From assembly GCF_016545825.1 (NCBI RefSeq), contig NC_052614.1, forward strand, positions 10,434,559 through 10,498,558: DNA of 64,000 nt, read 5' to 3'. The DNA comes from Eucalyptus grandis. Taxonomy: Eukaryota > Streptophyta > Magnoliopsida > Myrtales > Myrtaceae. A model generated the notes under the pieces. It made no database searches, was not told where the DNA came from, and saw only the letters and a program-made list of their open reading frames with translations. Positions 1 to 17,600 of the stretch are shown one piece after another. Each line of letters starts with the position of its first letter. Position 1 is the first letter of the stretch. A program made the translations under genes and the position numbers.

Positions 1-3639
<3,639 letters not shown>

Positions 3640-4203
3640 AACTCAAGCCGTCAACCAAGGGTACTGTGTTGGCAGCCAGTTGAAAGGCTCGAGCAGAGCT
3701 TCGACAACACTACAATGAGATTTTCACCTGCCTTCCTCTCAATCTAGGCATGGAGAGCTACTATACTCTCCTATCCAAGGACAGCCAATATTAAAGTATT
3801 GACGCGGAGTCTACTTTCCTTATTAAAGAGGCTGCTTGATTCCTACCCAAGCTTTTTTTCTTAGGTGAGTGGAAATACGAGAGGTGACATTACGGGATCT
3901 CCCACCCTAAGGTGAATCTCTAACTCAAGCTGTCAACCAAGGGTACTGTGTTGGCAGCCAGTTGAAAGGCTCGAGCGGAGCTTCGACAACACTACAATGA
4001 GATTTTCACCTGCCTTCCTCTCAATCTAGGCATGGAGAGCTATTATACTCTCCTATCCGAGGGCAGCCAATATCAAAGTATTGACGTGGAGTCTAGTTTC
4101 CTTATTAAAGAGGCTGTTTGATTCCTACCCAAGCTTTTTTTCTTAGGTGAGTGGAAATACGAGAGGTGACATTACGGGATCTCCCACCCTAAGGTGAATC
4201 TCT
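3640..4203. repeat. 282-bp direct tandem duplication (two copies)
   Basis: Copy 1 runs 3640-3921 and copy 2 runs 3922-4203, head to tail with an exact 282-base period and only scattered substitutions, so the duplication is fairly recent. Each copy begins ACTCAAGC and ends with CACCCTAAGGTGAATCTCT. The pair is bracketed by a 13-base direct repeat, GTATGCACTAAAA, at 3629-3641 and 4267-4279; the match extends imperfectly to about 24 bases. This could be a duplicated insertion or two tandem LTR-like units. I recognise no coding capacity and no known family. Confidence 0.8.
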
Positions 4204-4739
4204 CGTTTGTTTATTCTGCGTTGAGTATTTTAAGGACTTTCTTAGATCCATGATACACAAGACGTTGTATGCACTAAAAATGCTTGAAATCCAACGGCAA
4301 GAATCACCGCATCACTTGAATTTTATAAATTGTTCTTAATATTCACAACATTCTTTGTGATTTTGTAAATTCAAACTTTATATTCAATTTTAATTAATCC
4401 CAAACTTTTTGTTTCTAAAAAAAATTCTCAAACTTTCAATTTAGTCACGAATCTATTTACTCATTCAAAAATTGCCACTGGCTCAGGAGACTATTGTTAG
4501 TGCGTACGAATGTGAAATTGATGTTCTGATAATGAAATCTCTAATTGGACATGATAGTGATGATTTTGAAAAAATCAGTGGTGATTTTTTAATGTGTGGA
4601 TAGATTTGAGATTATAATGAAAGTTGGAGATTTTTCTTTAAATAAAATAAAAATCTGAGACAAAACTAGATTGGACTTAAAGTTGCATTTTTTTTTTTTT
4701 TTTTGGTTGGGAATTAGGCATTGGATGTCATTGGAACTA

Positions 4740-4935
4740 TAATTAGGGTCCATTAGGGTCCATTCAATACGAGAAAAAATAATGATTTGAAAAACATTTT
4801 CCAAAAAAATAGGTAATTTGCATATCTCTCAAAATTATTAGTTAACAAAAACTATTTTCTCCATTCACGACAATTTATACCAAAGCATTTTCATAAATGA
4901 CGAAAATATATTTCTTCCATTCATTTTTACAAGCA
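4740..4935. repeat. Relic of a dispersed AT-rich transposon family
   Basis: Contains AAAACATTTTCC, AATTATTAGTTAAC and CGACAATTTATACC. Closely similar strings occur near 52740-52930, 54530-55290 and 62190-62270, which points to one dispersed family, probably non-autonomous. Ends and target-site duplication are not clear here. Confidence 0.4.
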
Positions 4936-4974
4936 ACACGAGTGATTATTCCCTGGTCCAAATCATAGGTTTTA

Positions 4975-5330
4975 TGGGAAACAAACGCACCCTTTCGAGA
5001 ACCGGTGACTTCCTAGACGAGAGTCGACTCGACATTGGGCCTCTCCAACATGGGCCGGTCAAGTTGGGGATGAATGGGCCTCGAGAAGGCCCATCTAAAC
5101 CGGGCCTCCTCCGCTCGTGCGACGCCGACAGACCACACGTGACGCGTCGTCAGCGCGTAGTACTAGAGTTGACCTCCTCCGTCCGATTTCACGTAAAGGT
5201 CACACGTAACATCGAAGATAAAAAAAGGGGAAAAGGTCGGGATCCTCCTCCTCCACGTGGACGGTAGCCACGCTGGAACGGAGCAGACCGCGCCATCATT
5301 TTCTGGTGGGCCAAAAAGAAAAAGAAAAAG
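4975..5330. promoter_or_regulatory. Orphan promoter-like GC island with site II and G-box motifs
   Basis: A GC-rich block in AT-rich surroundings. It has TGGGCC at 5036-5041, 5051-5056 and 5075-5080, AGGCCCA at 5087-5093, another TGGGCC near 5308, and two CACGTG G-boxes at 5136-5141 and 5254-5259. TGGGCC/AGGCCCA (site II) clusters typify promoters of plant growth and housekeeping genes. The 97-codon ORF inside has no recognisable domain. No convincing gene starts on either side, so this may be a promoter left from a lost or transposed gene, or of an unseen non-coding transcript. Confidence 0.4.
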
Positions 5331-7200
5331 AGAAATCGCATTAATTAATAACGAATAATGAATAATATATTAATATATAAAGAACTGCTCCTAATCTTCC
5401 TTGAGTGCAATGGCAAACAAATATCGAAAGATTTTTCTTACATTCTTTACCCCCTCGTGAAGGAACTTCCGTCATCGCCCAACCACTCAAATAATATAAA
5501 ATGATAATAATTGTGGAAAAAGTTTTCAAGATCCTTGTTGAAAACCCAGTATTGACCATCAGAGATTCAGAATTGCAGTCACTGGATTTGATTTGAATAT
5601 CATCATTTTCCATACGTCAACATCAGCATTTATGTCTCCATAAATTTCAAATCGGATGTTCCGCATGACACAATTACAATGATTCCATATAAGTACATTA
5701 ATTTTTGTATAAAAAAATTCAAAATCGATACATTTATAATACATATACCAGAAATTATATGTCATGTTAAGATATTAGAGATGAAATAAGGGACTTCACT
5801 GGATCTTCGAAATGTAAGGGAGCTTTTAGAGCAAATTAATGGATTTTACCATATTTCCCAATCTAACATTGAGGTAATTTTGGGATATTTGTGACGAGAA
5901 ATTAATCTTGCGTAAATGTAGCACGTGTACATTAGTTTCAGATTTCTTGAGTCATGCAACTTAGTTCGAGATGAATGTGGCACGTAAGTATTAGTTTAAG
6001 ATTTTTTATGACACAAAAATTAAAATATACCCATTTTAGATTTTTTTTTTTTTCGGGTATTCACCCTCCCCTTTTGTAATTACTTGATAAATTTGAGACC
6101 CTATATAGAGATGAGTTTTTTTTTTTTTTAAATTATTACGGCAAGATAGCCTAGAAGTGGTGTTCTAGTATTCAATTGCATTTATTCTTTCCTCCATATT
6201 AATCACATTGATTCATTGAAAATTTTGGAAAAAAATGGAGAGAAGTTTGTAAAAAATAAAGGAAACATTGAATCATCTGCGAATACTAGTTACACGACTT
6301 AAAATTCCGCATCCAATTCATATTTGCGAGATCGATAGAACTCGGTAATTACGCTTACTTTGAGTAGGATCTCTTTTTCATTGTCATTTTTGTGTTTCTT
6401 CGATCTTCTTGGCATTTTCGACATTCCAAAGGAAAATTAGAAGAGCAGTTCGAACCATGCGATATGGCCTAAGCTTGAACCCGAGGTTGAGTCAAAACTA
6501 CGAGATGATAAAATATGTTGGGCGGAATGGTCGAACTAACTGATTTTGATGGAATTATGGCGGCGAGCTCGATACATTTGTGCTAACTTAGTCTATCAAA
6601 CTCGTCCGTTTGATTTCGTGACAAAAATGCTTCTTGCTTGCTGGAATGAACCTGTTTAATGCTCTCCTCTAAGCACACCAATAAATTCCATTTAATTAGC
6701 TAATCAAGTGCATTCAAAAAGTGTCGGGAAGATCGAGCTAAAGCTTTTGCATGGATGTAACCCATGATTCACCTACTGCTCACCCACTTCCAATAATTAC
6801 AAGAACTTCCTCGATTTGGGAGATTTTTTTTTTTTCAATCTAGCTACACCTGAATATTTCGAGCAACACTCCCATTAGTTCGGACCGTATCAAATTTCAA
6901 TTGACATGAATTTTCAATTGCAACGTTTGAAATATGAAGAAAGAGGGAGAAATAGAGATTCGGACGCAAATTGACAAAGATTGCGCTTTATGATACGAGA
7001 GCAACTACTTAACATGACAGCCCAACAAGAATTGAACACACAAACGGGTATTTAATATTTCACGTCATTTTTAGTATACACATTAATTATTCGATAACTA
7101 ATCATACTTGCGCATTCCGTATTTCCATGTTGTAAAACTTTGTAGTCACTAAACAGCTGATAATCACGAAAATTCCATAATTTCTTAAATTTATACGCTA
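5331..7200. other. Intergenic region without a recognisable gene
   Basis: AT-rich DNA with poly-T runs near 6043 and 6118. Only short, motif-free ORFs are present; I found no transposon ends or RNA genes. Confidence 0.5.
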
Positions 7201-7510
7201 GATCCACTATGTTCCCCTTCCTTTTCAGGTGATTATTAAAATTAAAAAAGAGAGATGGAAAAGTGAGAAAAAAGAAAAAGTTCATGATCATGGCATGAGG
7301 GGGGTATAAGCACCGGGCAGCATATTCTCCGCACGCGCTGCACGCGCGGGGAGGAGCGCGTGGGGGGGGATCGCGGCTCGCAAGTGGCTACTGAAAGAAG
7401 AGCATAAGGGCTCTTCCGTACTTTCACCTCGGACCCTCCATTTTTTTTTCCCCCGAGCTCCAACCACGCAAACCGAAAAAAAAAAAGAAACAGAAACATA
7501 GCCAATTTCC

Positions 7511-7552
7511 CTCTCTCTCTCTCTCTCTCTCTACCTCTCTCTTTCTCTCTCT
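7511..7552 (+). repeat. CT-rich microsatellite in the KEA leader or promoter
   Basis: An almost pure CT tract about 140 bases before the KEA start codon. Pyrimidine-rich (CT)n tracts are common in plant core promoters and 5' leaders, so it may contribute to initiation; that role is inferred. Confidence 0.7.
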
Positions 7553-7690
7553 ACGCCCACACTGTACTGAAAGAAGACGACGGAGGAGAAGCAGGAAGCG
7601 GAGAGCCGGAACGCGGGAAGGCGCCACTCGCTCCCCCGCCTGACGTCCGCCGCCGCTCCGGCCACCGCCTTCCCCACCTCCCTCCCGGCA

Positions 7691-10600
7691 ATGAGGCTTC
7701 GATCCAATGCGCCTCCGCTCTCGTTGCTGTTCGCATGCGTCCTCCTCCTCCTCCGGTTTCCCTCTCCGCTCGCGGCGGCGGCGGCGGCGGAGGGGGCCGA
7801 TTCGGCCGGCGAGTCCGGCGCCGCCGCCGCCTTCGCCGACGAGAACAACGCGACCGCCGCCGAGTTCAACGCCTCGCGGCCGAGATCCAAGGAGGACAGC
7901 TTCGCGGACATGATCGATCGCGCGCTCGAGAAGGAGTTCCACGAGAGCGACCAGAACGAAGGTTCGCGCTAGATCTGAGCTCTCGGGCCCGCGTTTTTTG
8001 TTGTTTGGCGATGTGGTGGGGCTAGGGTTTCGGATTCGTGCCGGGGAGCGGTTAGGACGTTTGTTTGGAGTCGGTGCTGGCGAGTGATGTGAGGGAATTG
8101 ATTGCTCTTTTTGTGGAGCAATTAGGTTGAAGTCGACAGTCGATTTCTCTTGCTGCATTTTAGTTGATCTCCCATTGGCTGCTGATTTTTCAAACTCTCT
8201 GGTTTGACGCGCTCAGCGCGTCCGTACTGTGTAGTCTAGTTTGCAATCAGCAGTATTGTGTTGGATTAGCTTTCAGCTCCAGATTTCTTTTTTTTTTTTT
8301 TAATTGCAGTAGGACGAAGGATGAAAAAATGGAAGTGATTAAAGAACTTGCTTTTGCAATTCTTTGGTACTTTTCCTTTCTCGAATAGAGGAAAATGGTT
8401 CTGCTAGGGGTAGTCATGGGATGAATGATGCATCTGGGCATATTACCAACCCATCTTGTTTCTTGCAGTTACAGATCCTGGAAGCTTCAATAACAGTGTT
8501 GCAGGGCAGCAGGTTAGCATCATTTGTACGAAATGTCACACTAGAGACTGATCTTCATTGATGAGGCTTTTATTTATTCCTTTATCCTTTATGTATCTTT
8601 TGCTTGCTAGAGAGCAAGTTGACCAAAAACTTCCACAATGTTGAACTTTTGCATCATGACAGAACTCTGTAGATAGATTTATATTGATTAGTCTGTGCGG
8701 GATTCTATTTGTAATAAGTAATTGACTCCCTGATTCCCTTATAAAAGTAATTGATTCCCTGATTCCCTGATTCCCTTATAAAACCTGCATAAAGACTTTT
8801 AGTTAGAAAAAAAAAAAAAAAACTGTCGGAGAGTTTGGCTAACTACCTGCAGTCTGGGCTGGAGTCATTGCAGTTTGTTCTGTTGATCAAGCCTAGAAGA
8901 GAAAAAAATTAGTGATTTTTCTGTTACTGATCCAAAATTAAAATTGCTTTGTGTATTAGCTGTGTATTATAGTAATGGCCTCTTGAATAGGCTCTATTAA
9001 TTGAACATTCATGGAATGTGCTATATTGTGTTTCATCAGGCAGTTTTGGAAACTGTTGCTAGAGTAAAGTCTAAGAAGAATGACACCAAGGATGAGAAGT
9101 ATGTCTTCTTCTCTATTGTGCCGTTTTGTCAATAATTCTTTTATTGTGAGTCTCTCAGCCTTAGTAATACATCGATGAGATCTCTGAGCCATTTATCGAG
9201 CCTTGTGTCAGGTCATTCCAGCTACATACTGTTTTCAACCTGGATAATGAGAACCGACCGGAAGACACACCAATGCTGATTGATCGGAAGGTATGTAACG
9301 CAAGAAATATATTGTGTATACATCAGATGTATGGAGTCCGGAGTACTCTTTTATTCTGTATTATTCTGCTTTACTTATCCCATTATGAGGAAACTGCACA
9401 AATCCTTTCCACAAATGGAGGTCTGCTTCTCTGTATTGAAGCCTCTCCTTTAGTGAAAAATAATTTTATAACTCAATCATGCGGGACATTTATGTTCAGG
9501 ACAATGTATTCATCATATCGAATCCAAAGTCAAAGTACCCTGTGTTACAGTTGGACTTAAGGTTAGCATATGATTATGTGCTCAAGCCATGTTTCCTAGT
9601 ATGTGGAGGAATGTCATGTTGGCTTATTCAAACTTTTGGTATTTCTATACTTTCAGATTGATATCAGATCTTGTAGTTGTCATTGTCTCTGCAACTTGTG
9701 GTGGCATCGCTTTTGCCTGTGCTGGACAGCCGGTATGTTTTTGCAAGCTCTTCTTCTTCTTTTTTCTTTTCTTTTTATCTAGGTTTTAGAGAGACCCTAT
9801 AGTTAAGTCTCATATGTCTATGGGCGTTCTTGGTTGCACATGTGGAAGCTGCACCTTGTTGTTAAGAGTACCTGGCTCGTGGTCTTACTTAAGTCTTAAT
9901 TGGGTCTCTCAAGTAATGTATCATCCTTGAAACTTGCAGGTGATTACTGGGTATTTGCTCGCAGGATCTTTCATTGGACCTGGCGGCTTTAACTTTGTTA
10001 ACGAATTGGTGCAAGTATGATGTTTTGTGTCTATGCTGAGCGCTATATCAGTGCAATCAAGCTTCAGATTTTAGTCGAGAAGTTTTATGTGCTACATGTT
10101 GTTTTTTGTTGGTTCTTTTAAATCATTGAGCTTGGTCATTTATGCTTTTCTTCCACATTAATGTACTTTGGGGTAAGGTGTGGTGTTTACAATAATTGAG
10201 AAAGGTCTGTGGAAGGTCATACGAAGTTTTGCAGTTTTAAAGGAGGAAATTTTGAACAGCTTTATCATATTAACTTCACTTTGCTTGCCTTTTTTCTATT
10301 AAACTTTCAGTTGTACCTGTGAGAGGGAGGGCTTTGTTTAGAATGGTAGACGCTTGATTTGGCCCTGATAGAAAACTAGTCCATACATGCAGTTGAGGCA
10401 GTTATCTTGACATAACAATGTGGTTTTTGACTAGAAAAAGTTGTTTTGCAAAGGTGGTGGTTGCCCTACTTTGCTGAATCATTCCTTCTTAATATTGATT
10501 TTGTCATTAATACATGCACACAGGTTGAAACGGTTGCTCAGTTTGGTGTAATTTTTCTTCTTTTTGCCCTTGGACTTGAGTTCTCAGCGACTAAGGTTGG

Positions 10601-13600
10601 TTTGACTTACCTTCCTTATTTCTTTGTGCTTATCCTAGCCTTTTCATCTTGTATGTTGTTAGCAATTGATGCTAAATCCTCTTGTACGACATTTTACAGC
10701 TACGAGTTGTTAGAGCAGTTGCTGTTCTGGGAGGTCTTCTTCAGATTTTCCTTTTCATATGCTTGTGCGGCATAACAGCCTCGGTATGCTAATCATTTTC
10801 TGCATGGGCTGAGATATATCATGACTGATGGATTCACATTAGCCGTGGACTCATCCTTCGGTCAAGGACTTGACTTTCACCTGAAATAATTAGGACATTT
10901 GCATTGATTGTGCATAAAGATGAATGCACTACATGCAAATTGCCTGACTGTAAATGAAAAAGATTACCTGTAGGACTTTCAATATGCGTAGGACATCTTG
11001 CACATAGATTGTTCTCTAATGAAAGAATATTTCATGCTGTACCATGAATTGTACTAAATCACGTTCTTTTAGATAAGATCATTCGGGATGACGTTAGCAA
11101 CAAGAGGATTCTACTTGTGACATCTGAATCCTTTTCTTTTTGTTTTACATGAAGAGAATTTTTCTTTAAAATTCTTTGCCGTTATGTGAATGTAGCTCGA
11201 TGTATTTGAGATGAGGGACCTCATGTGTATGGCTTCATGCTTTTTGCAGTTATGCGGTGGTAAACCTTCAGAGGGGGTATTTGTTGGTGCATTCCTCTCC
11301 ATGTCTTCGACTGCTGTGGTAACTATTTTGCAGAATCTTATTGCGCATGTCGGCCTTTTTGTACTTGGAAGCTGTAATGGCAAACCTGTTTTATCTTGGG
11401 GCTTGCAGGTTTTAAAATTTTTGATGGAAAGAAATAGTATAAGTGCTCTTCATGGTCAGGTTACAATTGGAACCCTTATTTTGCAGGTATGCATATTTTT
11501 TATTTGCTAATTGAATTTTGTTGAGATTCTTTTGTTTCTCACTTCACATTTTGAGCTTTTGGTATCCAGGATTGTGCTGTTGGTTTGCTGTTTGCTCTCC
11601 TTCCAGTCCTTGGTGGCACTTCTGGCATCCTTCAAGGAGTGATATCCATGACTAAATCGTGAGCATTGGATCTGCTGATTTTCAGCTAGTTTTATACAAA
11701 TGCAAGCATATATGCACGATCAAAGATTCGCAAGCTTTATGCGATAATGACAAAAATCTGTTTTGTTTGCTGGAGTGTGTGTGGGTCTTAACAAGTGTTT
11801 TACTAATGTTAATATTAACTTTGCACTTACACTATGTGAGCTACTTGGAAAACATTTGGTGATATGTAAATTGACATCTTGATTGATCTCTAGCATAAGT
11901 TCTTCAGTTTTTAAATTTTCTCGCTATGCTGATTACTGATGTTATAATCCTTTATAATTATGCTTTTTATCTTTTCCAGGTTGGTGATTCTAATTACATT
12001 TTTGGCGATTTTGTTGATATTGTCGCGTACATGTGTACCATGGTTCCTTAAGCTTATGATCAGTTTGTCATCACAAGTAAGCATACAGTTTACATTCGAA
12101 AAGAATATTTTGTTGTTAGATACTGTTTGACTGGAACTTATGCTATGCAGACTAATGAGCTTTATCAATTGGCATCGGTGGCTTTCTGCCTGCTTGTTGC
12201 TTGGGTTAGCTTCATTTCTCTCTCTCTGTTTTATGACTGAATACTCATCTAGAAACACCTTCACAATTACGGGTACATGTAACTTTGTGCAAATGCATTA
12301 AGTAAAGCTTCATGAGGGATGTAATCAAGTCATCTGCAGCATACCACACTCATATTTGTGCATCCATGCCCTTGATATATGATATGATATGTCAGCCTTG
12401 TTTCAGTGTAGTGACAAGTTGGGCCTGAGCCTTGAACTGGGCTCCTTTGCTGCTGGAGTGATGATTTCAACGACTGATCTAGGTCAACACACACTTGAAC
12501 AAGTATGAATTTCCCTCGTAAAATAGTTTTATGAAACACAGCAGCGGATGACATTCAACATCACTCCGTGCTTTTTGGCTTCCTATTTACGTATCGAGAG
12601 ATGATTATGCAATTAGCATCTGTCTTTATGATTCTTTCCTTTTCCTCTTTTACTAGTCTCTGTCTCTTTTATTTTCTTTTGCTGCTTTGCAATATTTCTT
12701 CATATTTTTCTTCCTTTGTGGTTTTTTTTTTTTTTTTTTGGGGGGGGTAGGTGGGGTTGGGAGTGGGGTGGGGAATGTAGAATTTCAAGCAAAAAGAAAT
12801 GTCCATAGTGATGAATTTTTCTTGTCCAATGAATGTAGGCTGCACTAAATGTGATTTAAAGAGTTGCTTCATGTCCCACAACATTCAGAAAACCATTACT
12901 GAATAGCTTGCTAAACCATGCATGTTTTTGGTGGCATGAATACCAGTTGTAACTGTTGACTTCGATCAGTAGCCATGTTCTTCTGTATTTCTGTTGCAAC
13001 CGTGTTTAGGCATTATTTTTCTTGTTATACTTAATCTATTGCTACACTCTTACATTGGTCCTTTTTCAGGTTGAACCTATCCGAAACTTCTTTGCTGCTC
13101 TTTTTCTTGCCAGCATCGGAATGTTGATACATATTCAGTTTCTCTGGAATCATGTTGATATATTACTAGCAGCTGTTATATTGGTGATCATCATAAAAAC
13201 AGTAGTTGTGGCCGCAGTTGTGAAAGGATTTGGATATAACAACAAGACTGCACTTCTTGTAAGGCCTTACCAGATGGTGTTTTCTTGGCTACCTTCTAGA
13301 TACATTCCTTACCCTGCCTTAATTAATTTTTCATTCGCAGGTGGGAATGTCTCTGGCACAGATTGGGGAATTTGCTTTTGTCCTTCTTAGTCGTGCTTCT
13401 AATCTTCGAATAATTGAGGTCTGTGCTTCAGTTTATTATAGTTTGAGTTCTGTGTTTGTAGCACACATAATATTATGCCTAACTTTAAGGGTCTCTATTC
13501 TAGTCTATTGGTCCCTAAAGAAAAACATAGAAAAATATATTATATATTAAAAGAAACGGACAAATGGATAGCTGGGAATTTATGCAGTATGGATGCATCA

Positions 13601-14634
13601 ATTTTGCCTATATTCTGTCCTTTGAATCATTCATTGGAACATTCACCTCTGAGTACTGCCCCAAGGTTGGGGTTGAAAAATTCCTTATTGGGGGTGGGGG
13701 CAGGGATTGGATACCTTGAACTGCAAATGTTTCTGCTTAGCAAAGGAAAAGAAAGAGACAAAACTATTTTGATCATTTGTAAATCAGAGTATTTATCTCA
13801 AAAAAATAGATGATTGTGTATGGACTTGTTATATGCATATTTTCAGCCAAGCAATTAAAAATGTTTACTGTTGTTTGTAGGGTAAACTGTACCTCTTGCT
13901 GCTTGGTACCACAGCTCTCAGTTTGGTATGTATCAGCTTTACTGTCTGTCTTTCAATATACCCTGCATAGCTGCATATTATTTTTTGGTGTCAATGAGCA
14001 ATTGCTAGTTCGGACTTCAAGATGCTGGTATCCTGTAAATCTTTTGTAGCGTCAAGATATTGTTCTTACTTCTTATCAAGGTGAATGAGGATGTTGCAAA
14101 TAAGATGGAAAAGAACTGTCGTTGATGGTGAATCTTCTTGAATCTTGTATGACTCCTGTGTCACAGTTATTGTTCCAGAACTAGAAGAGATGTTGCATAG
14201 ACAGTAGTGACCTGCTTCAATCAAACTTCCATAATGTCTAAAAGTTGTGGAGCACGTTGCTTAATCCTACCTTGCAACCACTAGGCGCCTGTTTATGACC
14301 ATTTCAATGGGGCCTTTTCAGGTGACCACACCATTTCTGTTCAAGCTGATTCCTGCTGTTGTACATCTTGGAGTGCAGATGGGCTGGTTCACCCCTGACA
14401 GTCCCAGTGAGGTAATCCCATGCACCCGATTATTCTCTCTTTTCTTATATATTTATATTGACCGGTGCAAACCGTGCAATTTAAAATAAGTTTTGGCAAA
14501 TTTTTGCTGGAGCAACCGCTTTGAGGTATATTGAATATGGTTTCTGCTCCCAGATTGGATATAAAGGAGATAGCCTTCGTGCAGAAAGTGCTAAGCGTAT
14601 TACGTTCATGGTCCAAGGCCCTCATGATTCATGA
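7691..14634 (+). CDS. KEA6: K+ efflux antiporter, KEA4/5/6 clade
   Basis: A cation/proton antiporter (CPA2) exchanging K+ for H+ across endomembranes; Arabidopsis KEA4-6 act in Golgi, TGN and prevacuolar compartments. Twenty exons join in phase: 7691-7961, 8469-8512, 9040-9098, 9212-9290, 9500-9561, 9657-9732, 9940-10014, 10524-10595, 10700-10783, 11250-11318, 11409-11486, 11570-11658, 11980-12076, 12151-12204, 12407-12502, 13070-13258, 13341-13418, 13881-13925, 14322-14411, 14554-14634. They encode 595 residues. The start gives a Leu-rich signal peptide (about residues 1-28), then an acidic luminal stretch with KEDSFADMIDRALEKEF. The membrane domain (about 175-565) carries YLLAGSFIGPGG, LFALGLEFSATK, GAFLSMSSTAVV and AQIGEFAFVLLSR. 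The end AKRITFMVQGPHDS is the clade signature. As usual for KEA4-6, no C-terminal KTN domain follows. Assignment to KEA6 rather than KEA4 is by remembered similarity of the N-terminal region. Confidence 0.95.
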
Positions 14635-17600
14635 TATTAAATAAATCACAAACCCACAGAAATGCAATTTCCCGCCTTTTCCTGATGGGCTTCTTATACT
14701 CTGGGGGGACAGGTGCCTAAGACCGCAAAGGAGGTCGACTGAGCATGCAGTTTCTTCCTTTTGTGAAGCTCTTCTTGTGTTTGCCTACTTCCGGTACATA
14801 TTTCTGATCAGATCAGAGCGAACAGCATGCCAACCGTAACCCAAGTAAAAAAAAAATGGGGGAGTGTATATGATTCACACGCGAAAATATACTGCTAATT
14901 TTGGATCTAGGTCGTCATTTTTTGTTTCTTTGGTGGCCTTTAGTGTAACATATTGTTCATGGAAATGTAGGTAGAAAATTCATGTTCTCTTTCCTTTCAT
15001 TTAGCAAATTGATTGATTCATTTTTTCCCTCTTCAAAATTTTGAACTCTTTGGCGAGTTACTTTGGATATGAACTAACAAAGATCTGATATGGTGTCCTC
15101 ACTAGTGTATCATATTCACGCTTTCCTGCATTATCATCTGCGCTTCCTTTAGCTTCGCTATATATACTTCTATTTGCTCTCATTACGTTTTGGCATTTTC
15201 TGCCGCGGCCTCTAGTCGCATTATATATTTCTTTCCCGTACAATGTAGCAGCCTTTGCATTTGAAACCCTTTTTTTCCAAGGGAGAGATGATGATTTCAG
15301 AGATTATACAAGTGAGGCGAAGAGATATCCAGTACATGACTTGAACCTTCGTAGGAATTATTAGCACCGGAGTCGGTTCAAATCGATATGGGCCAGCCGA
15401 TGGTCGCCCCCATATAAAGTAAAGACTAAGAAAGTGCTCCAAGAAAAGTTGTTACAAATTCATTTAGGGAGAAGACTGCAATCTCTAATGTGTCGTCTTT
15501 CACATGTTGTGTAATCGAATGGTTTAGATAGATACTTATTCGAGGTTGGTACAAGGCCTTCTGGGAGAGCAAACGATGGTGGTTCGGGTGTCGGTGCTCG
15601 TGCAAAAGGGAACTATCGAATGCATCATGATCCTTTCCGTCCTAGTGAAGTGCACCGCATTTCTGCAAATACGACAAGTCGGATTTATCCGGGACGACTA
15701 GGAATTAGCGGACACGCGTTTGCTCTAGGCCCGTGATAGCAAAGAGCGTTGACAAAAGGCGAAAGCTAGTTCTGTTCCGGGATTCCCGCGGTGCCGACGC
15801 GGCAAAAGACCGGACCGATCAAAGATCATAGGTGAGAAGACGCAGAACCAATTGTAGGTGATTAAGATAAGGTCGACGATCAGATCTTGTCCCACGATTT
15901 CGGAAGAAAACGGAGTCCGGGGTCCTGCCCGATATTCCTTCCGAAACATCCAAATCAATGCACTCGCAAAGCTTGTTGAGAGGTCGGCCTCTCATGGAAA
16001 AAGCGGTTCTCAATGTGGCAAAATCTGACGGACGCATGTGGGGACACAGCCTCACCTAAAAAGATTTTCGGCAACCAAAGGAAAAGACCTGTCGAGACTG
16101 TTGATTTTTGGTACGTTCAAGTGGTGGCCATTCAAGGCCATGTCTATGTCCCATTCTCTCCGTTCTGAAAGATGATTGGTACCCGATTTTGGACCCGACC
16201 ATCAAACATTAAACGACACGTGCATTTTATGTTGGGCTAAAACAGATCAGGTAACACAACCACTCTCAATTTGCTCAAAAAAGAAAAAAAAAAAAAAGAA
16301 CACAACCACTCTCAAGATTCATTGTATTGATTTATCTGAGTCAAGGACCCATTTATTTTCGGATGTTTGACTCCATTGACGAGTCTCGTGATCGCGAGAA
16401 AGATAATTTGCCCACGTTGCTCATCTCTCTCGCGTTAGAGATTGATGCTGAAAGTCTCATGAGAAGTGTCAATATTTAATTTCACCGACGTACTTATAAT
16501 CCGGGGGGAAAATAAATAAAAAAATTGAAGACAAAAAATTAGAGGTCCCCTCCACATTTCATGTCTGCCTTGCAAATGTTCCCCACAAAGGTACAAAACG
16601 AGATGGATTTACTCCATTATTGAACATAAAATATGCCGGCAGGACTCGATAAAGCAGTTTCTTTCATACTCAAGTTTGTGGACAAGCTGCATTTCCTCCT
16701 TATCTTTGTAGCGACCGTCGACGTTTCAAGATGTGTCACTTTTCTAGTCACATAATTTCTTGTTGCTTTATATACGAAAAATGAAAACGCAATCCCTTTT
16801 GTTAATTAAACGAATTTGCTTTCATGAGCAATTCGAACAAAATGAGATTGAATGAAAAAAGTACATAATAGTGGGCTACAACTGGGAAAATTGTCCAAAA
16901 ATTTCTAAACCTATTGTACGGAAGCGAATTTAGTCTTAAACCTTTCAATTGTGTCTATTTAGTTCTAAATTTTTTTACGATTTGCCAATTTTTATAAACT
17001 TTTGATAATTTACTAATTTAGTTCAAAACTTTTTAACAATTTGTTAATATAGTCATTTTGATCAATTTAGTTCTAAATATTTTATGCAATTAAGTCCCTC
17101 AATTTGTTGGATCCGTGCAACTCAATTTGCGAATTCATTTCGACCAAACTGTTTTCATTATCTTTTTCCTGTTCGCATCTCTTTTTTACGTTGCTCGATA
17201 TTTATTCTTTACGTAGCATATGCTCATGGACTGTTCAGTTATTGACTCGAAAATCTCCACATACTCCAACAAGTTGGATTATCATGAAACACATGCCTCA
17301 TCGGTTTACAAAGCGTTGAAGAACAAAAACGTGAGGGAAAAAAATCGCGAATAATTTTAATCAATCCGAGTATGTTAATGCAATTTCATATGATTGGCGT
17401 GGTCATAAGAAACTAGAAAAAGCTTCTTGACGAAGGGTTTTTTCATGTTTTCATCATTGTTCTGGTCCCAGCAAAGGACACCGCTGTCGATTTGCAAGAT
17501 CGAAGTGGTCCAAGCTTTTATACTTCGACGACTATTTTTCTTTTGTCCTTTCTGTTATTGGCCTCTCTGCACGTATTATATTACGTATCATGTAATTTAC

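Noticed and set aside
7424..8158. 244-codon minus-strand ORF opposite KEA exon 1
   Set aside because: Arg/Gly/Pro-rich low-complexity frame in GC-rich DNA antisense to a well-supported exon; no domain or splice support.
15221..16055. Minus-strand ORFs in the GC-richer part of the KEA-MYB spacer
   Set aside because: Three short overlapping frames without recognisable domains or start context; could be a decayed element but nothing supports a gene.
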